From contig CAWIMG010000017.1 of the NCBI GenBank assembly GCA_963837105.1, forward strand, positions 186,001 to 250,000: a DNA stretch of 64,000 nt, in the 5' to 3' direction. The notes under the pieces are model-generated. The model had not been told where the DNA came from, did no database searches, and worked only from the letters and a program-made list of their open reading frames with translations. Shown here piece by piece: positions 1 through 8,159 of this stretch. A program made the translations under genes and the position numbers. This stretch comes from UBA9676 sp963837105 (GTDB lineage: Bacteria; Actinomycetota; Actinomycetes; Streptosporangiales; Streptosporangiaceae). Numbering within the stretch: the first letter of the stretch is position 1; every line of letters begins with the position of its first letter.

Positions 1-910
1 GCCCGTCCGCGGTGCGCTGGCCATAGATGACCAGGTGGCGCAGGTCGCCGAAGGTGGCCCGGCCGGCCAGCCCGATCTGGGCCCAGACCTGCTCCGGCAG
101 CGGCTCGGTCACGATCATCAGCGAGTACACCGGCGCCACCGCCCGCCGCAGCCCGGGCAGCAGTGGCGTGTACCCCTCGGTGGCACGGATCACATGCCGC
201 GCCCGGACCACACCCCGGGTGGTCCGCAGCAGGCCCGGCTCGATCGCGATCACCGGCGTGGCCTCGTGCACGGTCACCCCGCGCCGGCGTACCACCTCCG
301 CCAGGCCGCGGACCAGCCGGGCCGGGTGGATGGCCGCGCAGTGCGGGGTATAGGTGGCACCCAGCACGTCGGTGGCCTGCGCCTGCTCGCGTGCCTCAGT
401 GGCAGTCAGCAGGCGCAGGTCCTGTTCCCCGAAGCCGAACTCCCGGGCCTCGGCCACCTCGGCCCGGGCCCGTTGCAGCTGGGCCCGGGTGCGGGCGAAC
501 TGGATCGTGCCGCCCTTGGCCCAGTGGCAGTCGATGCCCTCCGCCGCCGCGACCTTGCCGACCTCGTCCACACAGTCCTGCATCGCCCGGTACATGGCGA
601 TGGCCGCGTCCCGGCCCGCCTGCCGGGCCAGCTTGGCCAGCGACGCCGGGAACAGGGCCGAGCACCAGCCGCCGTTGCGCCCGGACGCACCGAACCCGGA
701 GATGCCAGCCTCGCAGACCACGATCCGCAGCCCCGGCTGGGCCCGGGCCAGGTAGTAGGCGGTCCACAGCCCGGTGAAGCCGGCACCGGCGATGGCCACG
801 TCGGCCTCGGCGTCTCCGGGCAGGGGGTCAGCGGGCATCAGTGAGCCGGGCACCGAGTCCAGCCAGTAGGACAGGGACCGGTATGCGCTATCCGAGGCCA
901 TGCCGCCCAT
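1..910 (-). CDS. FAD-dependent oxidoreductase, DAO family (3' end outside window)
   Basis: The reverse strand is open from 910 to the window edge. The translation has a dinucleotide-binding motif near residue 38 (VAIAGAGFTGLWTAYYLARA) followed by GFGASGRNGGWCSALFP, the flavin-binding pattern of glycine/D-amino-acid oxidase-type (DAO) enzymes. Such enzymes oxidise a C-N bond of an amino acid or amine using FAD. ATG codons at 910 and 901 are both in frame, and I cannot decide between them. The C-terminal substrate domain is cut off, so the substrate cannot be predicted. It is divergent from the tyrosine phosphatase gene, with about 125 bp between them. Confidence 0.85.
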   Translation of the reverse strand, partial: MGGMASDSAYRSLSYWLDSVPGSLMPADPLPGDAEADVAIAGAGFTGLWTAYYLARAQPGLRIVVCEAGISGFGASGRNGGWCSALFPASLAKLARQAGRDAAIAMYRAMQDCVDEVGKVAAAEGIDCHWAKGGTIQFARTRAQLQRARAEVAEAREFGFGEQDLRLLTATEAREQAQATDVLGATYTPHCAAIHPARLVRGLAEVVRRRGVTVHEATPVIAIEPGLLRTTRGVVRARHVIRATEGYTPLLPGLRRAVAPVYSLMIVTEPLPEQVWAQIGLAGRATFGDLRHLVIYGQRTADG

Positions 911-1035
911 CGTGACATGCGCCGCCCGGCCCGGCCGCACCTGGGCACCAGCCGCCGCCATCCGCGCCAGCCCAGCCGTCGTCGGCGCCAGCCCGGGCCA
1001 CGGGGCATCGGCCCGGGTCGGGCATCCTTGATGGC

Positions 1036-1602
1036 ATGCCCATCGAGTCACCTGCCTTCGAGGCGCTGCCCGGCCGCCGTCAGCTGGCCGGCCCCTACCG
1101 GGTTTGCCTGGTCTGCCTGGGGAACATCTGCCGCTCGCCGATGGCGGAGGCGGTACTGCGGGCCGAACTGGACCGGGCCGGGCTGAGCGACGCGGTGTCG
1201 GTGGAAAGCGCGGGCACCGGGGACTGGCACGTGGGGGAGCGGATGTACGATCCGGCCAGGTCAGAGCTTGACCGGCGCGGTTATGACGGCTCCGGCCACC
1301 GGGCGCGCCAGATCGAGCCGTCCTGGCTGGCGGACTACGACCTGCTGCTCGCCATGGATGCGGACAACCTCGCCGATCTGCGCCGGATGGCGGGCGGTTC
1401 GGCGGCAGCGGGCAGGATGCGGCTGCTGCGGTCGTTCGACCCGGGACTGACCGGCGACGACCCGTTCGGCGGCCAGGTGCCCGATCCCTATGGCGGAACC
1501 CCCGATCAGTATGCGCTCGCGTTCGACCTGATCGAGGCCGCGGCGAAGGGCCTGGCTCAGCGGCTGGCCGGGTTCTGCGGCAGCCAGCCCGCCGGGCGGT
1601 GA
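1036..1602 (+). CDS. Low-molecular-weight protein-tyrosine phosphatase
   Basis: 188 aa. Near residue 28 the P-loop CLGNICRSPMAEA matches the C(X)5R(S/T) catalytic loop of LMW-PTPs. A later DPYGG contains the conserved Asp-Pro general acid. These cytoplasmic enzymes dephosphorylate tyrosine in proteins through a cysteinyl-phosphate intermediate. The N-terminus runs about 20 residues longer than most family members, so translation may start further in. The next gene (a small-molecule kinase) follows after about 30 bp on the same strand, so the two are probably co-transcribed. Actinobacterial genomes often pair LMW-PTP with a fructosamine-kinase-like gene. Confidence 0.93.
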   Translation: MPIESPAFEALPGRRQLAGPYRVCLVCLGNICRSPMAEAVLRAELDRAGLSDAVSVESAGTGDWHVGERMYDPARSELDRRGYDGSGHRARQIEPSWLADYDLLLAMDADNLADLRRMAGGSAAAGRMRLLRSFDPGLTGDDPFGGQVPDPYGGTPDQYALAFDLIEAAAKGLAQRLAGFCGSQPAGR

Positions 1603-1633
1603 CCGGGCCGAGCGGCCCACCGGCCGCCGGGCG

Positions 1634-2509
1634 GTGATCGGTCAGGGCGGTCCGGGCGTCGCCGGCCGGTTGGCCAGGCTCACCGGCGCCGGGGTGACTG
1701 ACCTGCGGCCGATCGGGTCCGCCCACCAGTTCCGCCACTACCGGGCCAGCCTCAGCGACGGCCGGGCCGTCTTCGTCAAAACGGCGGGTGCGGACGTGAC
1801 TGCGATGATCGCGGCCGAGGCTCAGGGGCTGGCCTGGCTGGCGGCGGCCGGGTCGGCGCCGGCCCCGGAGGTACTCGGCTGGGACGAGAGCCTGCTGGTC
1901 ATCTCGTGGGTGCCAGCGGGCGCGCCGGACGCCGTGGCGGCGGAACGGTTCGGGCGGGAACTGGCCGGCACTCATGCGGCCGGGGCTGGCCAGTTTGGTG
2001 CGCCGTGGCCAGGCTTCATCGCCAGCCTGCCGCTGGCCAACGACATGCCCGCCGATGACGGCTGGCCGGACTGGTACGCGAGCCGCCGGCTGCTGCCGTT
2101 CCTGCGGCGCGCCGCCGACGCAGGCACACTGGGACCCGCGCAGATCCGCGAGGTGGAAGCCGTCATCGCCCGGATCGGCCAGCTGGCCGGCCCGGCCGAG
2201 CCGCCGAGCCGTATTCACGGCGACTGCTGGTCGGGCAATGTGCTGTGGTCGGGTGGGCGCGGCTGGCTGATCGACCCGGCCGCCCACGGCGGCCACCGGG
2301 AAACCGACCTGGCGATGCTGGCGCTGTTTGGCGCGCCATTCCTGGACCGGACTCTGGGCAGCTATCAGGAGGTGGCGCCACTGGCGGACGGCTGGCGGAC
2401 GCGGGTGCCCTTGCATCAGCTGCACCCGCTGCTGGTGCACGCCTGCCTGTTCGGATCGGGTTACGCGGCGCCGGTGGCCGACGCGGCCCGCGCCGCCCGG
2501 CATGCCTGA
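1634..2509 (+). CDS. Fructosamine kinase / ketosamine-3-kinase family protein
   Basis: 291 aa, GTG start. It shows a protein-kinase-like fold of the FN3K/APH type: VFVKTAG carries the ATP-binding Lys, the catalytic loop is IHGDCWSGNVLW, and the metal-binding Asp is in WLIDPAAHGGHRETDLAML. The PAAxxGHRExDLAM tail is characteristic of FN3K rather than aminoglycoside kinases. Members phosphorylate the sugar of glycated proteins or amines and so start deglycation. The length fits the family. It lies downstream of the LMW-PTP. The substrate is inferred from family only. Confidence 0.85.
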   Translation: MIGQGGPGVAGRLARLTGAGVTDLRPIGSAHQFRHYRASLSDGRAVFVKTAGADVTAMIAAEAQGLAWLAAAGSAPAPEVLGWDESLLVISWVPAGAPDAVAAERFGRELAGTHAAGAGQFGAPWPGFIASLPLANDMPADDGWPDWYASRRLLPFLRRAADAGTLGPAQIREVEAVIARIGQLAGPAEPPSRIHGDCWSGNVLWSGGRGWLIDPAAHGGHRETDLAMLALFGAPFLDRTLGSYQEVAPLADGWRTRVPLHQLHPLLVHACLFGSGYAAPVADAARAARHA

Positions 2510-2551
2510 TCGCCCGGTCTCGTGGCGGGATGAGGTTAAGGTCGGGCCGCC

Positions 2552-4270
2552 CTACCTAGCTTCGTCGGCGAGCGGGAGCGTGATGCGGAACGTGGCGCCC
2601 TGGCCCGGCTTGGTGTCCAGGCCGACCGTCCCGCCGTGCGCGCTGACCAGGGCGGCGACGATGGCTAGGCCCAGCCCCGCGCCGCCGGTGGTGCGTGCCC
2701 GGGCCTGGTCGGCCCGGTAGAACCGCTCGAACGCGTGCTCGGCCTGCTCACTGGTCAGGCCCGGGCCCTGGTCGGTCACCTCCAGGACCACACTGGCCAC
2801 CGGGACCGCCTCGTCTGGGCCAGCGGTGCTGATCCGGACGCCGATCGGGGAGCCGACTGGGGTATAGGTAAGCGCGTTTGCCATCAGGTTGCCGATGACC
2901 TGGCGCAGCCGTGCGTCGTCACCGAGCACGATGAAGGCAGCGCCGGTCCCGACCGTGAGCCCGATCGCCCGGTCCGGGGAGATCATCCGCGCGTCCTGCA
3001 CCGCGTCCGCGGCCAGCGTGAGCAGATCCACCGGCCGCCGCTCGAGCGACCGCTGCTGATCCAGCCGGGCCAGCAGCAGCATGTCCTCGACCAGCACACC
3101 CATCCGGGCCGACTCCTGCTCGACCCGCTGCATGATCCGGTCCAGGTCGGGCTTGCTGAGCTGGCCATAGCCTCCCGCCGCCGGGAGTGCCGTCACCGGC
3201 CCGGGAGGCGGCCGCCGGCGGCCGGTGACCGGCTTGCCGCCGGAAGACTCGGCGCCGGCCGGCTCGCGGCCGGCTGACTCGCCACGGCCTGACTCGCCAC
3301 TGCCTGGCCCGGCGTCGGCCGACCGGGCGCCGTTCGCCACCCCGCCGCGCTGGCGGTAGTACTCGGCATAGCCGCGGATCGCGGTCAGCGGTGTGCGCAG
3401 TTCGTGGCTGGCGTCGGCGACGAATTGGCGCATCTTCTCCTCCGAACGCAGCGCCGCAGCCTCGGAGTCCTCTCTGGCGTGGAACGCCGTCTCGATCTGG
3501 GCGAGCATCGCGTTCAGCGAGCGGCCGAGCCGCCCAACTTCGGTGCGCGGATCCCGGTCGGGGACCCGCTGGGACAGGTCGCCGGCGGCGATCGCGCCGG
3601 CGGTGACCTCGATGTCGGTGAGCGGGCGCAGGCTGGTGCGCACGATCGTGACGCCCACCACCGCCAGCGCGACCAGTACGATCCCGCTCACTACCAGGTC
3701 GATGCTGGCCAGTTCGTTGAGGGTGCCGTAGACGCTGGACACGTCGATCCCGACCAGGATCGTGCCGCTCACCGACTGCCCGTTGAGCCCGTTGTTATAG
3801 GTGGTCGGGAAGGCGATGATCCGCCAGCGGGCGCTGCCGGCCTCCGCGGGCACGGTCAGGGTCTGCCCGGACTGCCCGGTGAGCCAGCCGGTGCCGGCCG
3901 GGATCTGCGGCCCGGGGATCATCTGTGGCTGGCCCTGGGTGCCCCCGAACCGGGTCTGCACCGGCTGCAGCATGTGGGAGAGCTGGCCGTTCGCGGTCAG
4001 CCAGTTGACCGAGGCGGGGATCGCTCCGGGCGTCGGGCAGGCACCCGGGTTGAGCAGGCACCCCTCCACCACGCGGGTGGCCGAGTACTGGAGGCCGGCC
4101 AGTTCGGCGTCGGCCTGGTCGAGCAGGTAGCCGCGCAGGACCAGGATGCCGCCGATGCTGATCGCCACCAGGGCGATGGCGACCAGCGCCAGCACAGCGG
4201 TGATCAGCTTGATCCGCAGCGGCACCCGGCCAGGCAACTGCCGGGCTGCCCGCCACTGACGGCTGACCAT
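2552..4270 (-). CDS. Two-component sensor histidine kinase (HAMP, HisKA, HATPase_c)
   Basis: 572 aa. A first membrane helix lies at about residues 20-46 and an extracellular sensor region at about 47-188. A second helix (about 189-211) leads into a HAMP linker. HisKA carries SHELRTPLTAIRGY with the phospho-accepting His near 289. The HATPase domain has an N box (GNLMANA, about 461), DQGPGL (about 500) and GLGLAIV. An oddity is a Gly/Pro/Ser/Glu-rich stretch of about 60 residues (about 310-372) inserted between the two HisKA helices, where normal kinases have a short turn. It lies 11 bp downstream of its response regulator in the same operon. The signal is unknown. Confidence 0.95.
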   Translation of the reverse strand: MVSRQWRAARQLPGRVPLRIKLITAVLALVAIALVAISIGGILVLRGYLLDQADAELAGLQYSATRVVEGCLLNPGACPTPGAIPASVNWLTANGQLSHMLQPVQTRFGGTQGQPQMIPGPQIPAGTGWLTGQSGQTLTVPAEAGSARWRIIAFPTTYNNGLNGQSVSGTILVGIDVSSVYGTLNELASIDLVVSGIVLVALAVVGVTIVRTSLRPLTDIEVTAGAIAAGDLSQRVPDRDPRTEVGRLGRSLNAMLAQIETAFHAREDSEAAALRSEEKMRQFVADASHELRTPLTAIRGYAEYYRQRGGVANGARSADAGPGSGESGRGESAGREPAGAESSGGKPVTGRRRPPPGPVTALPAAGGYGQLSKPDLDRIMQRVEQESARMGVLVEDMLLLARLDQQRSLERRPVDLLTLAADAVQDARMISPDRAIGLTVGTGAAFIVLGDDARLRQVIGNLMANALTYTPVGSPIGVRISTAGPDEAVPVASVVLEVTDQGPGLTSEQAEHAFERFYRADQARARTTGGAGLGLAIVAALVSAHGGTVGLDTKPGQGATFRITLPLADEAR

Positions 4271-4281
4271 GACGGTGACCG

Positions 4282-4998
4282 CTACGAGGGAAGCCGGAGC
4301 ACGTACCCGACCCCGCGCAAGGTGTGGATGAGCCGCGGCCCCTCGCTGTCCACCTTGCGGCGCAGCACGGATACGTAGGACTCGACGATGCCGGTGTCAC
4401 CGCGGAAGTCGTAATCCCACACGTGGTCGAGGATCTGCATCTTGGAGAGCACCCGGTTGGCGTTGCCCATGAAGTAGCGCAGCAGCTTGAACTCGGTGGG
4501 GGAGAGCTGGATCGGCTGGCCGGCCCGCCACACCTCGTGGCTGTCCTCGTCCAGTTCCAGGTCGGCGAACTTCCGCCGGGGCGTGGGCTCGGTGGCGTCG
4601 CCCCTGGTCCGGCGCAGCACGGCCCGGATCCGGGCGATGACCTCCTCCAGGCTGAACGGCTTGGTCACGTAGTCGTCGCCGCCCAGGGTCAGGCCGCGGA
4701 CCTTGTCCTCCATCGCGTCCCGCGCGGTCAGGAAGACGACCGGGATCCGGGTGCCACCCCCGCGCAGCCGCCGGACCACGTCGAACCCGTCCATGTCGGG
4801 CAGCATGACATCGAGCACGATCAGGTCCGGCCGGTGCCGCCCGGCCGCCTGCACCGCCTCGCCGCCAGCCGACGCGGTGATGACCTCGAAGCCGGCGTAG
4901 CGGAGGCTGGCGGACAGCAGTTCCAGGATGTTCGGCTCATCCTCGACAACGAGCAGCCGGGCATCGGGCCGCTTCCTGTCATCGCCCGGAGTGGTCAT
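4282..4998 (-). CDS. OmpR/PhoB-family response regulator
   Basis: 238 aa from the ATG at 4998 (MTTPGDD). Longer upstream starts are possible, but they add sequence unlike the family. The receiver domain has an acidic pair near residue 19-20 (VVEDEPN), the phospho-acceptor Asp in LIVLDVMLPDMDG near residue 63, and the conserved Lys in VTKPFS. The C-terminal winged helix (LSPTEFKLLRYFM ... VSVLRRKVD ... LIHTLRGVGYVLR) is typical of OmpR transcription factors. It is the cognate partner of the downstream histidine kinase (11-bp gap). Confidence 0.95.
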   Translation of the reverse strand: MTTPGDDRKRPDARLLVVEDEPNILELLSASLRYAGFEVITASAGGEAVQAAGRHRPDLIVLDVMLPDMDGFDVVRRLRGGGTRIPVVFLTARDAMEDKVRGLTLGGDDYVTKPFSLEEVIARIRAVLRRTRGDATEPTPRRKFADLELDEDSHEVWRAGQPIQLSPTEFKLLRYFMGNANRVLSKMQILDHVWDYDFRGDTGIVESYVSVLRRKVDSEGPRLIHTLRGVGYVLRLPS

Positions 4999-5089
4999 AC
5001 GGCCATCATCCAAGAACAACCTGAGTGTTTCCTGAAGGCGGACTGGGCCTGATCTGATGATCGCAGGCCTGCGCGGTGATCCGGCACGG

Positions 5090-5344
5090 TCAGGCAGGCG
5101 GGCTGCTGACGTCCAGCCAGCGCCCAATGGCCGCGGTCCGGGAATCGGCTCCCAGTTTCGCGTAGATCCGGTTGACGTGGTTCTTCACGGTCTTCTCGGC
5201 CAGCACCAGAAGACCGGCGATCTCGCCGTTCGAGTGCCCGTCGGCGATAAGCGACATGATCTCCGCTTCGCGTACGGAAAGCCCCAGCGGTCGTGCATTG
5301 CGGGACACGCTGGCCGTTCTCATCTGACCTCCGCGCCAGGACAC
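5090..5344 (-). CDS. Small LuxR-type helix-turn-helix protein
   Basis: 84 aa. Almost the whole protein is one LuxR/NarL C-terminal DNA-binding domain (LSVREAEIMSLIADGHSNGEIAGLLVLAEKTVKNHVNRIYAKLGADSRTAAI), with no receiver or sensor domain. The ATG at 5344 or the internal Met at residue 8 could both start it. Stand-alone LuxR HTH proteins act as DNA-binding regulators or as leftovers of larger regulators. The domain is intact here. It is followed on the same strand by the OmpR/kinase pair, with about 90 bp between. Confidence 0.8.
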   Translation of the reverse strand: MSWRGGQMRTASVSRNARPLGLSVREAEIMSLIADGHSNGEIAGLLVLAEKTVKNHVNRIYAKLGADSRTAAIGRWLDVSSPPA

Positions 5345-5475
5345 CAGCTAATGAGATGCGACGCATGCTACCGAAACTGGCCCGGCCGTGCGCAAGGAAG
5401 CCGGGCCGGCCATGCGCATGCGCATTAATGCAAACCGGGCCGGCGTGGAGGGCCCGGGTGCCCCCGCGGCAGCCG

Positions 5476-6774
5476 TTAGGCGCCCAGATGAGAGCCGGAG
5501 AGCAGGCTCCGGGGTACCGGCTGGTCGGTGTTCAGGTCGTTGAACAGCCGGCTCGCCTGGGCGTGATCCCACTGCAGTGCGTCGCCCGCTGGCGTCACGT
5601 AATTCGAGTTGGCGATCGGGACAGTGGCGGTTTCCGGGTTACGCAGTGCGAATGCCACCTGCAGCAACTGGTACAGGTGCGTGCCGGTGTCCACCTGCAG
5701 CGCACCGGCCGCGCCGAAGGCGGCCGGGACAGCCGAGAACGGATTGACCAGCGTGCCCGGGCTGGTCACCTTGCGCAGCAGCGCGCCCAGGAATAGCCGC
5801 TGGTCCTGCACCCGCTGCAGGTCCTGGGTGGCGAAGGTATGCCGGTCACGCACAAAGCTGAGTGCCTGCCCGCCGTTCAGCGTCTGGCATCCTTTCTTCA
5901 GCCGCAGGCCGGACGCCTGGTCATGAACCCGGTGCGGCAGGCACATCTCCACCCCGCCGACCGCGTTCACGACGTTCACCAGGCCGCCGAACCCGATTCC
6001 CATGTAGTGCTGGATCTGCAGGCCGGTAACGTTCTGCACCGTTTTGGCCAGCAGCTTCGGGCCACCAAACGAATACGCCGCGTTGATCTTGTTCCAGCCA
6101 TACCCGGGAATCGGGACATAGGAGTCGCGGGGCAGGCTGACGAGCACGGCCCGGCCGCCGTTGGCCGGGATATGCAGCAGCATGATCGTGTCCGAGCGCT
6201 GCCCGCTGATAGCGATACCCGTGTGCAGCTTGCGCTCTTCCTTGCGGGTCAGGCCCTGCCGGCTGTCGGAGCCGGTGATGAGCCAGTTCTGCCCCGCGCC
6301 GGCGGCCGGCCGCCTGGCATAGTCCACCAGCACGTTGGCCCGGGTGAGCTTGGAGTCGAGGTAGAAGTACATCAGCCCGCTCAGCACCAGCAGCACGAGC
6401 ACGACGACCATCGTGATCAGCAGGATGCGGCTGACCGGGAACCGCCCGGCCGCCCCGCCGCCCGGGCCTGGCCCTGGCCGCCGCTGGCCGGGGCGGCCCC
6501 CGCCCGGCCGTGGTGGCGTAGAGGCCGGCGGCTGCGCGGGCCATCCGCCCGCCGGCGCGCCGCGCTGGTAGCCGGCCGGGGAACCACCGGCGGGGTAACC
6601 ACCGGCCGGGTGGCCGGCCCCGGCGGCGCCGCCCGCACTGCCTCCCCGCCCGGGCAGCTGGACGGTCGGCTCACTGGCCGCCCCCGCCGCGCCCGCTGCG
6701 GCCCCGTCGCCGCCGGGCGGGTTCTCGTCCCGGAACCAGCCCGCTGGCCACTCGTTCACGCCGCACCCTCCCAC
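5476..6774 (-). CDS. LytR-CpsA-Psr (LCP) family cell-wall polymer ligase
   Basis: 432 aa. The N-terminus is a long Gly/Pro/Ala-rich cytoplasmic tail (about residues 1-112), followed by one membrane helix (ILLITMVVVLVLLVLSGLMYFYL). An extracellular LCP domain follows: RSDTIMLLHIPANGGRAVLVSLPRDSYVPIPGYGWNKINAAYSFGG, then the conserved VGGVEMCLPHRVHD and a late FVRDRHTFATQDLQRVQDQR. LCP enzymes transfer undecaprenyl-linked glycopolymers (arabinogalactan or teichoic acids) to peptidoglycan. The catalytic Arg residues are present. It overlaps the upstream methyltransferase by 19 bp, so translational coupling is likely. Confidence 0.93.
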   Translation of the reverse strand: MGGCGVNEWPAGWFRDENPPGGDGAAAGAAGAASEPTVQLPGRGGSAGGAAGAGHPAGGYPAGGSPAGYQRGAPAGGWPAQPPASTPPRPGGGRPGQRRPGPGPGGGAAGRFPVSRILLITMVVVLVLLVLSGLMYFYLDSKLTRANVLVDYARRPAAGAGQNWLITGSDSRQGLTRKEERKLHTGIAISGQRSDTIMLLHIPANGGRAVLVSLPRDSYVPIPGYGWNKINAAYSFGGPKLLAKTVQNVTGLQIQHYMGIGFGGLVNVVNAVGGVEMCLPHRVHDQASGLRLKKGCQTLNGGQALSFVRDRHTFATQDLQRVQDQRLFLGALLRKVTSPGTLVNPFSAVPAAFGAAGALQVDTGTHLYQLLQVAFALRNPETATVPIANSNYVTPAGDALQWDHAQASRLFNDLNTDQPVPRSLLSGSHLGA

Positions 6775-7586
6775 CAGATCGTTACTTGCTGCCGGCCGGA
6801 CGTCCCCAGATCACTGGGCAACTCCGGATCGACCCCCAGGTCCAGCAGCGCCGCCTCCACCTCGCTGGCCCGCTCCGGCGGCAGGCACAGGCGGCGCCTG
6901 GTCACCTCCACCAGTTCCGTCATGGACTGGTAGTCGGCGTAGGCCGGCCTGGTCGCTTCGGTGTGCTCCACCGCGAGACCCATCGCCGCCAGGATGCCCA
7001 GCAGGTCAGCGGCGGTCGGCCGGTCCGGGCGGGTCAGGCCGTGGAAACGCTGCCACAACGGGTTGAGCGCGGCCAGCGGGTGGACCGCGGTCATCTCCAG
7101 CACCACCCGGCGCCGGGCGTGGCGGGTCAGCTCGGTCAGGAACGGCGCCAGGTCCGGCACGTTGTAGACCACGTTGTGACAGGTCACCAGGTCGGCGGCA
7201 GCTACCTGGCCGGCCACCGCGGGCCAGCTGCCGGTTACCAGGCGGGCCGCCAGCCCGGCGGCGCTGGCCCGCTCGGCCAGCAGGCCGAGCATCTGCTCGT
7301 CCTGGTCGACCGCGGTCAGGAAGGTGGTGCGGGCCGCCAGTGGCAGGCAGGCCGCGCCCGCCCCGGAGCCGACGTCCAGCACGGTGCCTGGCGGGTCCAG
7401 CGCCTCCCAGGCCCGCTCGAACGATGGGCCGCCGGGGCTGAGCCGCAGCCGGTCCGCCCGGCGGGCGAACACCTGCCGGGGCAGCACCCAGGGGGAGTCG
7501 GCAGCGCCCGCGGTGATGTGACCGGGGATCGCCCAGGCGGCGAGATCCTCGCGCCACTGGCTGAGCAAGTCGGTCGGGGAGGCCAC
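6756..7586 (-). CDS. Class I SAM-dependent methyltransferase
   Basis: About 276 aa from the GTG at 7586, which has GGAG eight bases upstream. An ATG at 7670 in the same frame would add 28 atypical residues. Motif I is VLDVGSGAGAACLPLAA, with an acidic residue after beta-2 (TAVDQDEQMLGLLAERA) and a motif IV-like DLVTCHNVVYNV. The fold is that of Methyltransf_11/25 enzymes. The substrate is not predictable. Its 3' end overlaps the LCP gene. Confidence 0.88.
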   Translation of the reverse strand: MASPTDLLSQWREDLAAWAIPGHITAGAADSPWVLPRQVFARRADRLRLSPGGPSFERAWEALDPPGTVLDVGSGAGAACLPLAARTTFLTAVDQDEQMLGLLAERASAAGLAARLVTGSWPAVAGQVAAADLVTCHNVVYNVPDLAPFLTELTRHARRRVVLEMTAVHPLAALNPLWQRFHGLTRPDRPTAADLLGILAAMGLAVEHTEATRPAYADYQSMTELVEVTRRRLCLPPERASEVEAALLDLGVDPELPSDLGTSGRQQVTIWWEGAA

Positions 7587-7904
7587 GTGGAAGCTCCGGC
7601 AGCGGTCAGGGGGCCGAGCGGCCGGCCCGCGTCGGTCGGGGAGAGCAGATCTACTCGTTGCCCGTGACACTGGGTTCAGAGATTACCTGCGCCATCGGCG
7701 TGGGCAGGCCAGCCGCGCTGGGCGGCCCCGAATCCGCTGCGGCTGGGCTCAGTGCTGGTCGCCCGCCCAGATCAGCTGGTTCTGCGCGTTCGTGTGCGAC
7801 TGCTGGCGTCGCGCGAGGTGATGGTCCGCGGGTCACACGGGGCGTCACACGGTGGGGCGAGAAGGTCCAGTTGCCGTGGTATCCATCATGAGGGGAGAAC
7901 CAAG

Positions 7905-8147
7905 ATGCCGATGGTCACAGTGAAGCTGATCGAGGGAGTGTTCACGACTGAGCAGAAGCAGGAGATGATCCGGAAGATCACCGACACGATGGTCGAGATC
8001 GAGGGCGAGAACCTCCGGCCGGTCACCTGGGTAATCGTGGAGGAGGTTCACAGTGGGGATTGGGGCATCGCCGGCAACGGCCTCACGACGGCCGATGTGC
8101 ACGCGCTGCAAGGCCAGGGTCAGCCGGCCGTGGCCGGAGCGGGCTGA
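7905..8147 (+). CDS. 4-oxalocrotonate tautomerase family protein
   Basis: 80 aa, starting at the ATG at 7905 with AGGGGAG just upstream (7891-7897). The sequence begins MPMVTVKLIEGVFTTEQKQEMIRKITDTM. After Met removal, Pro-1 is the catalytic base of this superfamily, whose members use the N-terminal proline for keto-enol tautomerisation or dehalogenation of small acids. The length is close to the 60-80 aa family norm. It is the first gene of a tight operon: the regulator gene starts 12 bp later, then DUF2182 and DUF1326 genes. The physiological substrate is unknown. Confidence 0.9.
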   Translation: MPMVTVKLIEGVFTTEQKQEMIRKITDTMVEIEGENLRPVTWVIVEEVHSGDWGIAGNGLTTADVHALQGQGQPAVAGAG

Positions 8148-8159
8148 GCCCCGCCGCCG

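Noticed and set aside
3404..4378. Long plus-strand frame opposite the histidine kinase and response regulator
   Set aside because: A high-GC shadow: Gly/Arg/Asp-rich translation without domains. The minus strand has strong kinase and regulator motifs.
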